Positions 15,435 to 23,378 of a DNA stretch of 31,619 nucleotides are shown one piece after another. The stretch is from Ventricola sp036297385. Its GTDB lineage: Bacteria > Bacillota > Clostridia > Christensenellales > Aristaeellaceae. The position numbers were made by a program, and so were the translations under genes. Each line of letters opens with the position of its first letter. Positions within the stretch are counted from its first letter, which is position 1. The notes beneath the pieces were generated by a model that was not told the DNA's origin, searched no databases, and saw only the letters and a list, made by a program, of their open reading frames with translations. The DNA lies in assembly GCA_036297385.1 (NCBI GenBank), contig JAXJLD010000023.1, positions 1 through 31,619 on the forward strand, written 5' to 3'.

Positions 15435-15883
15435 CAAAATGTCCTCCTGGAATCCAGCAGAAGCGTCACCGGTCCATCGTTCACCAGCGATACCTTCATA
15501 TCTGCCTGAAAGATGCCCGTTTCCACATGGATGCCCTTCTCCCGCAGTCCCTGACAATACGCCTCGTACATCGGCACCGCCACATCCGGCCGCGCCGCCG
15601 CAGAGAAGCTGGGGCGGCGGCCATGGCGTGCATCGCCATGCAGCGTAAACTGTGAAACCGCCAGAATCTCACCGCCCACATCGAGGATCGAGCGGTTCAT
15701 CTTGCCTGCGTCATCCTCAAAGATGCGCAGTCCTGCTGTCTTTTCCACGCAGTAGCGCACATCCTCAAGCGTATCGCCCTCCTCCACGCCGCACAGCACC
15801 ATGAAGCCTGAGCCAATCTGACCGACCACAGCGCCATCCACGCGTACGCTGGATTCCAGCACCCTCTGTATTACCAGTCTCAT
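15434..15883 (-). CDS. dtd: D-aminoacyl-tRNA deacylase
   Basis: Homodimeric cytoplasmic proofreading enzyme that removes D-amino acids, and glycine mischarged on tRNA-Ala, from tRNA. The 149 residues have the start MRLVIQRVLESSV and both active-site motifs: SQFTLHGD (about 77-84) and NDGPVT (135-140). Length equals the family norm. The ATG follows AGAGGG. It lies directly downstream of rel with an 18-base gap, as in many Firmicutes, and its stop overlaps the start of the next gene. Confidence 0.97.
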   Translation of the reverse strand: MRLVIQRVLESSVRVDGAVVGQIGSGFMVLCGVEEGDTLEDVRYCVEKTAGLRIFEDDAGKMNRSILDVGGEILAVSQFTLHGDARHGRRPSFSAAARPDVAVPMYEAYCQGLREKGIHVETGIFQADMKVSLVNDGPVTLLLDSRRTF

Positions 15884-15901
15884 GCGAACCCTCTTTCTGT
15901 A

Positions 15902-18091
15902 TCACACACGGAAAATTTCAATCGTATCCTGACGCTTAGCAATCTGCTTGATGACCCAATCCAACTCCTGCTTGCTGGCTACCTGAAGCGTCAATTCAAT
16001 GGTGCATGTCTGATTGCTGCTGTTGACGCGCGCATTGAGTGCGCAGACCTTCACCTTCTGCGCAGACAAATAGCTCATCAGATCCGCGAGCAGATTGCTC
16101 CTGTCTGCCGCCAGAATCTGCACAGAACCGTTGTACGCGGTGTGCGTCGTATCTGACCATTCCGCCTCAATCCACCGTGCCGGATCATGCGAAACATTGA
16201 CATTGACGCACTCCCTAGAGTGAATCGTCACGCCGCGCCCGCGGGTGATATAGCCAATGATCTCGTCACCCGGCAGCGGCGTGCAGCATTTCGCAAAGTG
16301 AACCTGACAACCCGGCAGACCTGCCACGCGGATACCCATGTCATCCTTGGCAGAGGACTTTCCGCCCTTCGCAGGCACAGGCTCCGGCGCAACGCGCGGA
16401 AGCACCGGCACCAGCGGCTTTTCATGACTCTTCTGCTCTTCACGCAGGCGCGTGATGACGTGAGCAGCCGTCAGGCCGCCGCAGCCTACCGCCGCATACA
16501 GATCATCCAGATCGGCAAATGAGAACTTGCGCAGCATCGGTTCCGCATATTCCGGCTTCATCAGCACAGGCAGACTCGATGACTGCCGCTTTGCCTCCGC
16601 TTCCAGCATCTGCTTGCCGGTAGCGATGTTCTCCTCCTTGAGCTCCTTCTTGTAGAAGTTTCGGATTTTGGACTTCGCCTGTGAGGTTTTGACGATCTTC
16701 AGCCAGTCACGGCTGGGTCCCTTGCTGTTCTGCTGGGTGATAATTTCCACAAAATCGCCGGTTTGCAGCGGTGCATCCAGCGTCACAATGCGCCCATTGA
16801 CCTTTGCGCCCACGCACTTGTTGCCCACCTCACTATGGATGCGGTAGGCAAAGTCGATCGGCGTAGCACCGCTGGGCAGATCAACGATTTCTCCCTTGGG
16901 CGTAAAGACAAAGATCTCATCGCTGAACAGATCGACCTTGAGCGACTTGATGAACTCCTCAGAATCGCGCATATCGTTCTGCCAATCGAGAATCTGACGC
17001 AGCCAGTAGAGCTTGTTGTCCAGCCCATCCGCCGCCTGCTTGCCTTCCTTATAGCGCCAGTGCGCCGCAATGCCGTATTCCGCAATGCGGTGCATTTCAT
17101 AGGTGCGAATCTGTACCTCAAAGGGCATGCCCTTTTCGCCTACGACCGTGGTGTGCAGCGATTGATACATATTTGGCTTGGGCATGGAAATATAGTCCTT
17201 GAAGCGATTAGGCACCTGCTTCCAGAGTGTATGAACAATGCCCAATACAGCATAGCAGTCCTGCACGCTGTTGACCAGCACACGAAGTGCAATCAGGTCG
17301 TAAATCTGCTCAAATGGCTTATGCTGAAGCACCATCTTGCGGTAAATGCTGTAAAAATGCTTGGGACGACCATCGATTTCAAACTGGATACCCATTTCGC
17401 TGATCTTGTCACCCAGCGTTTTCATCACCGCTTCGATGCTCTTTTCGCGCTCGGCGCGCTTCATGCCCACCTTGGCAATCAGATTCTGATAGCCGTCCGG
17501 GTCCAGATAGCGCAGGCACAGATCCTCCAGCTCCTGCTTGATCTTGTACACGCCCAAGCGGTGCGCCAGCGGCGCATAGATATCCAACGTCTCCTGCGCA
17601 ATGCGGCGCTGGCTCTCAGGCGGCTGCGCCTTGAGCGTGCGCATATTGTGCGTGCGGTCCGCCAGCTTAATCAGCACCACGCGGATGTCCTTGCTCATGG
17701 CCAGAATCATCTTTCGGATGGATTCCGCCTGCTGCTCCACGCGGGAGGTGAAATCCAGCCGCTTGAGCTTGGTCACGCCGTCCACCAGCAGGGCAACCTC
17801 CGAGCCGAACTCCTTGCTGATGACATCGAGCGTGACGTTCTCGCAGTCCTCCACCGTATCGTGCAGCAGACCTGCAGCGATCGTCGGCGGGTCGAGCATC
17901 AGCTTGGCTAGAATCCCCGCCACAACCACGGGATGCACAAAATACGGCTCGCCGGACTTGCGCTTCTGCCCCTCGTGTGCCTTCTCCGCGAAGTGATATG
18001 CCTTTTCGACCAGCGCCACATCCGCGTCAGGATGATACTTGACCACAGTCGCGATCAATTCGTCCAGATTTTTGCATTCATCGTGTGTCAA
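15902..18091 (-). CDS. rel: Rel, bifunctional (p)ppGpp synthetase/hydrolase
   Basis: Long RelA/SpoT homologue that makes and degrades the stringent-response alarmone (p)ppGpp. The 729 residues hold an HD hydrolase domain with HDTVED at 77-82, a synthetase domain with GRPKHFYSIYRKM (about 241-253) and NMYQSLHT, a TGS domain beginning near DLFSDEIFVFTPKG (388-400), then a zinc-finger-like segment with HFAKCCTPLPGD and a C-terminal ACT domain. An intact HD motif predicts hydrolase activity, so the enzyme is likely bifunctional. The start is TTG at 18091, supported by GAGGAGGT eight bases upstream. It lies 22 bases after recJ; the apt gene commonly found between them is missing here. Confidence 0.97.
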   Translation of the reverse strand: MTHDECKNLDELIATVVKYHPDADVALVEKAYHFAEKAHEGQKRKSGEPYFVHPVVVAGILAKLMLDPPTIAAGLLHDTVEDCENVTLDVISKEFGSEVALLVDGVTKLKRLDFTSRVEQQAESIRKMILAMSKDIRVVLIKLADRTHNMRTLKAQPPESQRRIAQETLDIYAPLAHRLGVYKIKQELEDLCLRYLDPDGYQNLIAKVGMKRAEREKSIEAVMKTLGDKISEMGIQFEIDGRPKHFYSIYRKMVLQHKPFEQIYDLIALRVLVNSVQDCYAVLGIVHTLWKQVPNRFKDYISMPKPNMYQSLHTTVVGEKGMPFEVQIRTYEMHRIAEYGIAAHWRYKEGKQAADGLDNKLYWLRQILDWQNDMRDSEEFIKSLKVDLFSDEIFVFTPKGEIVDLPSGATPIDFAYRIHSEVGNKCVGAKVNGRIVTLDAPLQTGDFVEIITQQNSKGPSRDWLKIVKTSQAKSKIRNFYKKELKEENIATGKQMLEAEAKRQSSSLPVLMKPEYAEPMLRKFSFADLDDLYAAVGCGGLTAAHVITRLREEQKSHEKPLVPVLPRVAPEPVPAKGGKSSAKDDMGIRVAGLPGCQVHFAKCCTPLPGDEIIGYITRGRGVTIHSRECVNVNVSHDPARWIEAEWSDTTHTAYNGSVQILAADRSNLLADLMSYLSAQKVKVCALNARVNSSNQTCTIELTLQVASKQELDWVIKQIAKRQDTIEIFRV

Positions 18092-18099
18092 ACCGGTAT

Positions 18100-18107
18100 A
18101 CCTCCTC
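18100..18107 (-). promoter_or_regulatory. Ribosome binding site supporting the rel TTG start
   Basis: GAGGAGGT on the minus strand, eight bases before TTG at 18091. No ATG or GTG has an equivalent position. Confidence 0.7.
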
Positions 18108-18113
18108 GCTGTA

Positions 18114-20498
18114 TCAGCCTTTTATGCCCATGAGTCTGCTGCGAAGCGCGCTCGCCTCCAAGGAGACCTTGCCGCTTCTAAGCAGGGTATAATGCAGCGG
18201 TTCCTGCGTAAACCGAATGAGATTCAGCTCGCTGAAGATCCGCATCGCACACAAAACCTGGCTTTCAGTAAGCCCTGTCTCTGCCGCCAGCGTGCAGAGT
18301 GAATACTCCATCTTCTCCCGCTGGCGCAGCACGCGGTACGCCATGCGCAGGTGATCGTCATCCGGCAGAAGCCGCGCACAAGCGGCAGCGGTATGCATGC
18401 GCATATCTGTCACCTCGATGATACGCGCCTCTGGGAAGCGCTTCATTGCCACGGTGCGCTCGCCGTCGCTCAGGAATCCATCCAGCATGACAATTGCCCG
18501 CGGATGGCAGTCTATTTTCTCCCAGTCTGGCGCCATCACCAGCGTATTGAAGCTGCGAATATCCTCTATCGTGTGCATGGCATAATCAATCTGCGCGTGC
18601 AGAATCGCCAAATGGATGTTGATCAGCTTGAGCGCCGACACCGTATGCACCACCATGAGCGTACCCTGATAGACGCTGAGCAATTCGCCGCCCAGCACCT
18701 TCTTTGCATCCTCCAAGGGCATGGACTCGATGCGTCCGCCTGCCGTGCCATTCAAGCTGAGCATGTCAAGCATCGCCGCATCAATCTCCCCTTCTCGACG
18801 CAGGCATTCAGAGAGAAATGCCTTAGCCGGCATATACGGCTTCACCTGCCGCAGCTCACACTGCACGCTCCGCCTATCCTGCCACTCGTTGATGGATAGC
18901 CCCACAACGGCCTCCACCACCTCCGGCATTGATCCGGCTCTATCGCCCATCCGAAAGCCGATGGCACTGCGCAGATCGCTGCCGCTGCATAGGCGCATAC
19001 GCAGGTGCGCCCCTTCTTTGCCAATGGTACGCACATCGGTGGTATGCACACCCCGCACGCAGAACACCGGTGCAGGATTGCCACAGCCCGTAGGCTGCAT
19101 TGAGGAAAACGCCTGCACCAGTTCCTCCGTCATATCCTGAAGCTCCAGCTCCAGATCGTATTCTTCCGTAGGAATGAACGCCTCTAGCTCAGACTGCTCC
19201 AGAATCGCTTGGGTCAGACGGCGCTTGAACGCCGGCACATGGCGTGCCTCAATCGTCAGACCCGCCGCCTGCGCATGACCGCCAAAGCGAACAAACAAAT
19301 CGCTGCACGCACTCATAGCCTGATGGATGTTCACACCCGGAATGGAGCGCGCCGAGCCAACGCAGATTTCTCCATCCTGAGCCAAGAGAATGGTTGGCCA
19401 CTTGTACTTTTCCACCAGACGGGAAGCCGCCAAGCCGATCACGCCGGGATTCCATCCCTCGCCGCATACAACGATGGCCCTCTCCGTCAGAAAGTCGATT
19501 TCGCGGCGCGTCTTTTCATCGGCTTCGGCAAAGATATTCATTTCCAGCTCGCGTCGCATCGTGTTATCCTGATCCAGCTCTGCGGCAATTTCGCGCGCCG
19601 TTTCCAGTTTGCGCGTTGTCAAAAGCTCCACGCCTCGGGATGCGAGCGCCAAGCGTCCGCCTGCGTTAATGCGCGGCGCCATACGGAAGGCCACGTCAGA
19701 AGCAGACACACTTTGTGCATCCACACCGGAGGATTCCATCAGCGCCAACAGCCCCGGACGCTGTGTGTGCGCCATGGCCCGCAAGCCAAAGGCAACAATC
19801 ACACGATTCTCCTCCAGAAGCGGCACGATATCCGCAATCGTCGCCAGCGCAGCCAGCTCCCAAAGCGGTTCAATCGCCTCCATACCGCCCAGCGCCTGCA
19901 CCAACTTAAACGCCACGCCAGCACCGCACAGCCGCCTGAACGGGTAATCGCCCAGCAGCGGATTGAGTACAGCTTCACATACGGGCAGCTTCGGGCCGAG
20001 CTGATGGTGGTCGGTCACGATCACGCGCATACCTAGCTCTCGTGCACGGGCCACCTCATTCGGGCAGGTAATACCGCAGTCCACGGTGATGAGCAGCTTG
20101 GCGTGCGTGGCAAGCTGCTCCACCGCCGCCATGTTCAGCCCATATCCCTCACCATGCCGGTCTGGAATATAGTAGGTGGCCTTTGCCCCTTGCTTGCGCA
20201 AATACGTCAGCAGGATGGCGGTGGCCGTTACGCCATCCACATCATAATCGCCAAAGACAGCGATTTCTTCATGCTTTTGGATGGCATCCCGGACAACTGC
20301 AACTGCCTTCTCCATGTCCTGCATACGCATAGGATCATGGAGATCCTCCTTTTTCGGATGCAGATACTTATCAACCTTCTCTGGCGTATCTATTCCGCGA
20401 TCCAGCAGCAGAGAAAGCAGTTTATGCGGTACGCCCAGCGCCGCAAGCGGCTCGGGAATCTCCCGCTCCTTTTCCTGTTTCGGTACAAATCTGAGCAT
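18114..20498 (-). CDS. recJ: RecJ, single-stranded-DNA-specific 5'-3' exonuclease
   Basis: DHH-family exonuclease that resects single-stranded DNA in recombination and repair. The 794 residues contain the metal-binding motifs FGDYDVDGVTAT (82-93), VDCGITC (139-145) and VTDHHQLG (161-168), then the DHHA1 segment with GRLALASRG and FGGHAQAAGL. The C-terminal third, from about residue 560, is the extension typical of Firmicutes RecJ and ends with a helix-turn-helix-like stretch (LAAETGLTESQVL). The ATG follows AAGGAGG. It lies downstream of secF, the common secDF, recJ, rel order, with an inverted repeat immediately before its ribosome binding site. Confidence 0.97.
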   Translation of the reverse strand: MLRFVPKQEKEREIPEPLAALGVPHKLLSLLLDRGIDTPEKVDKYLHPKKEDLHDPMRMQDMEKAVAVVRDAIQKHEEIAVFGDYDVDGVTATAILLTYLRKQGAKATYYIPDRHGEGYGLNMAAVEQLATHAKLLITVDCGITCPNEVARARELGMRVIVTDHHQLGPKLPVCEAVLNPLLGDYPFRRLCGAGVAFKLVQALGGMEAIEPLWELAALATIADIVPLLEENRVIVAFGLRAMAHTQRPGLLALMESSGVDAQSVSASDVAFRMAPRINAGGRLALASRGVELLTTRKLETAREIAAELDQDNTMRRELEMNIFAEADEKTRREIDFLTERAIVVCGEGWNPGVIGLAASRLVEKYKWPTILLAQDGEICVGSARSIPGVNIHQAMSACSDLFVRFGGHAQAAGLTIEARHVPAFKRRLTQAILEQSELEAFIPTEEYDLELELQDMTEELVQAFSSMQPTGCGNPAPVFCVRGVHTTDVRTIGKEGAHLRMRLCSGSDLRSAIGFRMGDRAGSMPEVVEAVVGLSINEWQDRRSVQCELRQVKPYMPAKAFLSECLRREGEIDAAMLDMLSLNGTAGGRIESMPLEDAKKVLGGELLSVYQGTLMVVHTVSALKLINIHLAILHAQIDYAMHTIEDIRSFNTLVMAPDWEKIDCHPRAIVMLDGFLSDGERTVAMKRFPEARIIEVTDMRMHTAAACARLLPDDDHLRMAYRVLRQREKMEYSLCTLAAETGLTESQVLCAMRIFSELNLIRFTQEPLHYTLLRSGKVSLEASALRSRLMGIKG

Positions 20499-20525
20499 AT
20501 GCAGCCTCCTTTCTCCGTTCTATTG

Positions 20526-20571
20526 CCCTGTTTGACCGCAAGCATGCTCTCATGCACACGGTCAAACAGGG
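20526..20571 (-). repeat. Perfect 13-bp inverted repeat in the recJ leader
   Basis: CCCTGTTTGACCG at 20526-20538 pairs perfectly with 20559-20571. The loop holds a second hairpin, GCATG with CATGC around CTCT. On the minus strand it ends about 27 bases before the recJ ATG and has no U-rich tail on either strand, so it is not a typical intrinsic terminator. It could be a leader structure or an operator. Confidence 0.7.
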
Positions 20572-20577
20572 AAAACT

Positions 20578-20618
20578 GGCCCGTAAGGGCGGGAAACGCT
20601 CCGCCCGCCCTTACGGCC
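20578..20618 (-). terminator. GC-rich hairpin after secF, probable terminator
   Basis: Left arm 20578-20593 and right arm 20604-20618 pair over 15 bp with a single bulged C and a 10-base loop. On the minus strand it follows the secF stop by about 10 bases and is trailed by CAGTTTTCCC. The short T run suggests partial rather than complete termination. Confidence 0.7.
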
Positions 20619-20628
20619 AATTCATCCC

Positions 20629-21519
20629 TTACGCCTTCTTCTTGCTGCGCTTGTCCATCAGCAGCGACCAGACGTAGCCGTTGATCAGATTCGCGGAATA
20701 GGTACCCGCGATGATGCCGATAATCAGCGGCAGCGCAAACTGCTTGATGGAATCGACGCCCAGCACATACAGGGTGACGATGGTAATCAGGGTGGTAATG
20801 GTGGTGTTCAGCGTGCGCGGCAGGGACTCCTTCACGGAGAGATTGACAATCTGCTCACGCGGAAGCTGACGCAGGCTCGCCTTATGCGCATTCTCGCGAA
20901 TGCGGTCAAAAATGATGATGGTGTTGTTGATGGAATATCCAACGATGGTCAGCAGCGCCGCGATAAACGTGGTCTCAACGCTGATGAAGTTACGCAGGAT
21001 AACCACGAAGGACAGCATGATGGCCACGTCATGCACCAGACCGATGATCGCAGCGATACCGGAATACAGGTCAAACCGGAACGCAATGTACACTAGCATC
21101 AGCACCGCCGCCAGCGCCAAGCTCTTGATCGCATTGCTGATGAGCTCGCTGCCCACCACCGCGCCCACGCGGGTGATGTCAACATACTCAACAGCCGGAT
21201 AGGTCGCGGAGATCTTCTCCTCAAACTGATCGCGCAGGTCGTCCGTGTTCTCCACGTCCTTGATGCGGATCTGCACCTGCGTATTGGCCTCGCCCGTCGC
21301 CGCAATCTGCGCGTCGGTCACGCCGCACTCAGTCAGCACCGCTCGCACATCGTCGGTCTTGAACTCGCCGCCCATGTTGTAGGTCATCAGCGTGCCGCCG
21401 GTAAAATCAATGCCCAGATTCATGCCCATGCCCATCATGGACATCACAAGCGCCACAATGATGATGACCGCAGAAAGCGCCGCACAGGGCTTGAGGTGAT
21501 TCTTTACTTCCATTTTCAT
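20629..21519 (-). CDS. secF: SecF, protein translocase subunit
   Basis: Membrane subunit that with SecD uses the proton or sodium gradient to assist late steps of Sec-dependent export. The 296 residues show the first transmembrane helix, then GIDFTGGTLM (the D1 motif), a periplasmic-type domain, and five further helices with VGYSINNTIIIFDRIREN (D4-type motif) and RTLNTTITTLITI. The ATG at 21519 is preferred over one at 21525 because GGAGG is eight bases before it. It is separated from secD by 18 bases and ends at a GC-rich hairpin. Confidence 0.96.
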   Translation of the reverse strand: MKMEVKNHLKPCAALSAVIIIVALVMSMMGMGMNLGIDFTGGTLMTYNMGGEFKTDDVRAVLTECGVTDAQIAATGEANTQVQIRIKDVENTDDLRDQFEEKISATYPAVEYVDITRVGAVVGSELISNAIKSLALAAVLMLVYIAFRFDLYSGIAAIIGLVHDVAIMLSFVVILRNFISVETTFIAALLTIVGYSINNTIIIFDRIRENAHKASLRQLPREQIVNLSVKESLPRTLNTTITTLITIVTLYVLGVDSIKQFALPLIIGIIAGTYSANLINGYVWSLLMDKRSKKKA

Positions 21520-21537
21520 AATCATGTCCTCCTTCCC

Positions 21538-22803
21538 TCAGCGCACATAGAGCTTCTGGTTCTTCACGCCCAGATCGGCAAAGATATCCAGCAGCTTATG
21601 GGTGACAAACACAGCGGTGAACATGGACGTCACCACGCTGATGCCCAGCGTCAGCGCAAAACCGCGGATGGAGCCCGTGCCGAAGGCATACAGCACCACA
21701 GCCGCGATGATGGTCGTCACGTTCGCATCTACGATGGCGGAAAGCGCGTGGGAGAAGCCCATGCGGATGGACGAGGCCAGCGGACGGCCCACGGCCACTT
21801 CCTCGCGGATGCGCTCGAAGATCACGACATTGGCGTCAACCGCCATGCCGATGCCCAAGATAATACCCGCAACGCCCGGCAGGGTGAGCTGCGCACCGGT
21901 CAGCGCAAGCAGCAGCACGACGAGCATGACGTAGATGGTGAGCGCAATATCCGCCACCAGACCGCAAAGACGATAGCGCAGCAGCATGAAGAGCATCACC
22001 AGCGCCACACCAATCACGCCAGCCAGAATCGCCTTATCCAGCGCTTCCACACCCAGCGTCGCGGAAATCGCACTGACCTCAAGCTGCGTCAGATTCAGCG
22101 GCAGCGCACCAGAGAGGATCAGGGTTGCGAGATTCTTCGCCTCTTCGGCGGTAAAGTTGCCGGTGATTTCGCCGCGTCCGCCGCCGATCACGGAATTGAC
22201 CGTCGGCGCAGAGATGACCTCGCCATCGAGCGTGATGGAAATGGTCTTGCCAATATTGGCCGCAGTCGCCTCCGCAAAGCGCTTCGCGCCTTCATCATTC
22301 AGCTCGAACGCAACGCAGGGCTTGCCGTTTTCATCCTGAGCAGCCTGCGCATTTTCAATCATCGCGCCTTCCAGGATGTTTTCGCCATTTTCATCCACAA
22401 AGTAGAGCTGCGCCGGGGTACCGATGATGCGCAGGATCTCATTGGGGTCGGAAACATTCGGAATTTCCACGCGGATGCGGTCCGCACCCTGACGGGTCAC
22501 CGTTGCCTCGGTGAAGCCCTGACGAGTCAGACGGCTGGTGAGGATGGACTCCGTGGACTTCATCTTCGTCTCGAACTCCGGCGTGCCGTCGTCCTCAGCT
22601 GCATAAACGGTGTACACACCGCCGCGCAGGTCAAGACCCAGCGAAATCGCTTCGCCCCACGGCTTGAGATAGTGAACCATCGAGCCCTTGCCAATGCCGA
22701 AAAGCGCCACATATCCACAGACGGCGACAATCAGCAGGATGGCAATCAGCGAGACGATCGCGCGGGTACGCGGATTCTTCTGCTTGACATTCTTGTTTGC
22801 CAT
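21538..22803 (-). CDS. secD: SecD, protein translocase subunit
   Basis: Partner of SecF in the accessory translocase complex. The 421 residues have one N-terminal helix, GLDLRGGVY (D1 motif), a first external domain with the P1-type fold, GALPLNLT, and a C-terminal five-helix bundle containing GMAVDANVVIFERIREE (D4 motif) and DANVTTIIAA (D5-type). Length is typical of Gram-positive SecD without a long P1 insertion. SecD and SecF are separate genes here, unlike the fused SecDF of B. subtilis. The ATG follows AGAGG. A 56-base gap separates it from the upstream small membrane protein gene. Confidence 0.96.
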   Translation of the reverse strand: MANKNVKQKNPRTRAIVSLIAILLIVAVCGYVALFGIGKGSMVHYLKPWGEAISLGLDLRGGVYTVYAAEDDGTPEFETKMKSTESILTSRLTRQGFTEATVTRQGADRIRVEIPNVSDPNEILRIIGTPAQLYFVDENGENILEGAMIENAQAAQDENGKPCVAFELNDEGAKRFAEATAANIGKTISITLDGEVISAPTVNSVIGGGRGEITGNFTAEEAKNLATLILSGALPLNLTQLEVSAISATLGVEALDKAILAGVIGVALVMLFMLLRYRLCGLVADIALTIYVMLVVLLLALTGAQLTLPGVAGIILGIGMAVDANVVIFERIREEVAVGRPLASSIRMGFSHALSAIVDANVTTIIAAVVLYAFGTGSIRGFALTLGISVVTSMFTAVFVTHKLLDIFADLGVKNQKLYVR

Positions 22804-22859
22804 AGTGATGTTCCTCTCTTTATCTTGGTTGGATCAGTTCTGTATGACAGGCTGAGCCG

Positions 22860-23216
22860 TCATACAAAGCCGTCACCCAACGTAAATGCCTGATAGACCG
22901 TGCGCAGATACGAGCGGCTCTTGAGCACATGACCGTTGGCATCGCACGCCTCCGGCCTGTGCGGAACCGGGCTTTCAGGGACAGCCGCTGTCTCCTGCCG
23001 CTGCTCACTCTGTCCGCGCTGCTGCGGTGCGCCTGTTTCTTCCCTTGGTGCAGGCGCACTGATCCACGCGGCACGCACAAGTGTCTGTGCCTGAACCGGC
23101 ACGGCTTTTTCCGATTCCCGAGAACCAATCAGCCGTGTGCCGCCGCTGAGCAAAAGCACGCTAAAGGCGAAGCATATCAGAATAAAGAGCCATGATCGTT
23201 CGTTTCTTCTGCTCAT
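22860..23216 (-). CDS. Small membrane-anchored protein of unknown function
   Basis: Not recognised. The 118-residue product has a basic start (MSRRNERS), one hydrophobic helix at about residues 9-26, a low-complexity middle rich in Glu, Gln, Pro and Ala (about 50-88), and a short C-terminal segment with CDANGHVLKSRSYL that may be the conserved part. The N-terminal anchor predicts an outward-facing C-terminus or a lipid-free signal anchor; no lipobox is seen. The ATG at 23216 follows AAAAGGAGG; an in-frame ATG at 23255 lacks such a site. It is the first gene after a near-consensus promoter and is followed by secD and secF, so it should be co-expressed with them. Confidence 0.7.
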   Translation of the reverse strand: MSRRNERSWLFILICFAFSVLLLSGGTRLIGSRESEKAVPVQAQTLVRAAWISAPAPREETGAPQQRGQSEQRQETAAVPESPVPHRPEACDANGHVLKSRSYLRTVYQAFTLGDGFV

Positions 23217-23268
23217 CTGCTTCGCCTCCTTTTCGCCAAGGTTAAGAAAACCCATAATTCAATACTTC

Positions 23269-23297
23269 ATTATATTCACAAATTCTCTCGCCGTCAA
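23269..23297 (-). promoter_or_regulatory. Near-consensus promoter for the secDF operon
   Basis: TTGACG at 23297-23292 and TATAAT at 23274-23269 with a 17-base spacer, 11 of 12 consensus positions. It lies between the coaBC terminator and the small membrane protein gene. Confidence 0.85.
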
Positions 23298-23332
23298 GGT
23301 TGCCGCTCTGAAAATGCAAAAAACTCGTCAAA

Positions 23333-23362
23333 AAGCGCCGCTTTCATCCGAAAGCGGCGCTT
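23333..23362 (-). terminator. Rho-independent terminator after coaBC
   Basis: Perfect 13-bp stem, AAGCGCCGCTTTC at 23333-23345 pairing with 23350-23362 around a four-base loop. The minus-strand transcript continues TTTTTGACGAGTTTTTTGC, a good U-rich tail. It begins 16 bases after the coaBC stop. Confidence 0.93.
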
Positions 23363-23378
23363 AGCCTGCATATACAGT

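Noticed and set aside
22838..22863. Seven-bp inverted repeat GTATGAC/GTCATAC at the end of the small membrane protein gene
   Set aside because: No U-rich tail and a short stem overlapping the stop codon; not enough to call a terminator or regulatory site.
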